In this document: positions 7,074 through 7,634 of the stretch, in pieces
Layout of the letters: every line of letters starts with the position of its first letter
Position numbering within the stretch: position 1 is the stretch's first letter
Assembly (NCBI GenBank): GCA_002435305.1
Contig: DJMH01000096.1
Span: forward strand, 1-7,634
Direction: 5' to 3'
Length of the DNA stretch: 7,634 nt
DNA from: Dehalococcoidia bacterium UBA6495
GTDB lineage: Bacteria; Chloroflexota; Dehalococcoidia; Lucifugimonadales; UBA826
Position numbers and translations under genes: made by a program
Notes under the pieces: model-generated
Database searches by the model: none
What the model was told of the DNA's origin: nothing
What the model saw: only the letters and a program-made list of their open reading frames with translations

Positions 7074-7088
7074 ATAAATCAGTGGAAA

Positions 7089-7634
7089 CTAGAAGCCTAG
7101 CCCCTTGCTTTGGAGGAAAGAGTTAACTTCCTTACAAGTTTGCTTGAGTACTGAACGAACAGGCTCACTACCTGACCAGATCCGACTAAGATTTGGTGAG
7201 ATCACTTTGCCGTTAAGAGTGCCCCAGTTAGGAAAGTAGCCTGAACGTCCCTTTTTTGCATTATTTCCTTCAATTATGAATGCGGCACGATTTGCTGGTG
7301 GAGCATTGATTCCAAGGAAAGCGTCAGACACTGCAGTGGAACGAAGCGCTGGTAAAATTTCACCTGAAGTAGTGTAAACCATCTGGCCCCCCTCGGTACT
7401 CTGCAACCATGAGAGGAATGTCCATGCGGCATCCTTGTCATCACTGTACTTACTCATTGTCCAAGCTGCACCACCTGCCGTACCAGAACGCTGCCCACCT
7501 GCAGGTATCGGTACTGCAGCCACATCATAATTCATTTTGGCAGCATTAAAAGCTGAAATTCGACTGGCATTCTGAATAATCATAGCTGCTTGTCCACTCT
7601 GAAACACACCAGCATCACCGCCAGCCTGACTAAG
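7089..7634 (-). CDS. Sugar ABC transporter substrate-binding protein, C-terminal part (cut by window edge)
   Basis: The reading frame is open to the right edge, so only the last 181 codons are seen; the frame enters as LSQAGGDAGVFQSGQAAM. A GTG at 7605-7607 is an internal valine, not the start, because the family signature F-x-SGQAAM continues through it. Family-1 extracellular solute-binding features follow: the YDVAAVPIPAGGQRSGTAGGAAW segment in two parts, then DAAWTFLSWLQSTEGGQ, the usual C-lobe helix of CUT1 binding proteins, then SGEILPALRSTAVSD. The C-terminus is the amphipathic helix SEPVRSVLKQTCKEVNSFL. The protein should be exported, periplasmic or lipid-anchored, and hand sugar to the two permeases encoded downstream. 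Roughly half or more of the protein, including its signal peptide, lies outside the window. The ligand cannot be named. Confidence 0.92.
   Translation of the reverse strand, partial: LSQAGGDAGVFQSGQAAMIIQNASRISAFNAAKMNYDVAAVPIPAGGQRSGTAGGAAWTMSKYSDDKDAAWTFLSWLQSTEGGQMVYTTSGEILPALRSTAVSDAFLGINAPPANRAAFIIEGNNAKKGRSGYFPNWGTLNGKVISPNLSRIWSGSEPVRSVLKQTCKEVNSFLQSKGLGF

Larger units (their letters stand above)
6708..7088. other. 381-base intergenic region between binding protein and permease genes
   Basis: No coding frame of convincing length is present on either strand. In transcription order the region holds a hairpin just after the binding-protein stop (7046-7073), a perfect 14-bp palindrome (6903-6916), and inverted repeats at 6861-6879, 6816-6830 and 6768-6790. 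It is unusually long for the inside of a CUT1 transporter operon. It could hold a second promoter and operator for the permeases, or a processed leader that separates high binding-protein expression from lower permease expression. No convincing -35/-10 pair could be fixed by eye. Confidence 0.6.

Overview
The window is bacterial DNA of moderately low G+C content. It carries five protein-coding genes, all on the minus strand, so transcription runs from high to low coordinates. The proteins are typical of a free-living heterotroph: a carbohydrate-type ABC importer, a PIG-L/LmbE zinc deacetylase, and an exported di-heme c-type cytochrome fused to an FG-GAP/UnbV beta-propeller. The propeller and MauG-type modules are common in environmental, often marine, bacteria. 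The window holds no rRNA, tRNA or other phylogenetic marker, so I do not assign a phylum.

Layout in transcription order: (1) 7634-7089, the C-terminal 181 codons of a periplasmic sugar-binding protein, cut by the window edge. (2) 7088-6708, a 381-base gap with a hairpin just after the binding-protein stop and several AT-rich inverted repeats before the next gene. (3) 6707-5775, a MalF/UgpA-type permease. (4) 5735-4911, a MalG/UgpE-type permease, 39 bases further on and preceded by a strong ribosome-binding site. (5) 4776-3964, a PIG-L family deacetylase. (6) 3789-373, a 1138-residue exported fusion of a seven-repeat FG-GAP propeller, an ASPIC/UnbV domain and a complete di-heme cytochrome c peroxidase/MauG domain. 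(7) 372-1, AT-rich DNA without a recognisable gene.

The first three genes form a CUT1-type uptake system: the binding protein delivers substrate to a permease heterodimer. No ATP-binding subunit is encoded here; it is either beyond the right edge or shared from another locus. The PIG-L enzyme could deacetylate an imported N-acetylated sugar or conjugate, but only its position supports that. The cytochrome fusion is separated from the deacetylase by 174 bases and may be an independent gene.

The most unusual items are the propeller-UnbV-MauG fusion, with a His-His pair at the usual distal-ligand position of the second heme, and the palindrome-rich gap between the binding protein and permease genes. 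I see no mobile element, CRISPR array, phage gene or clearly undescribed multi-gene system.
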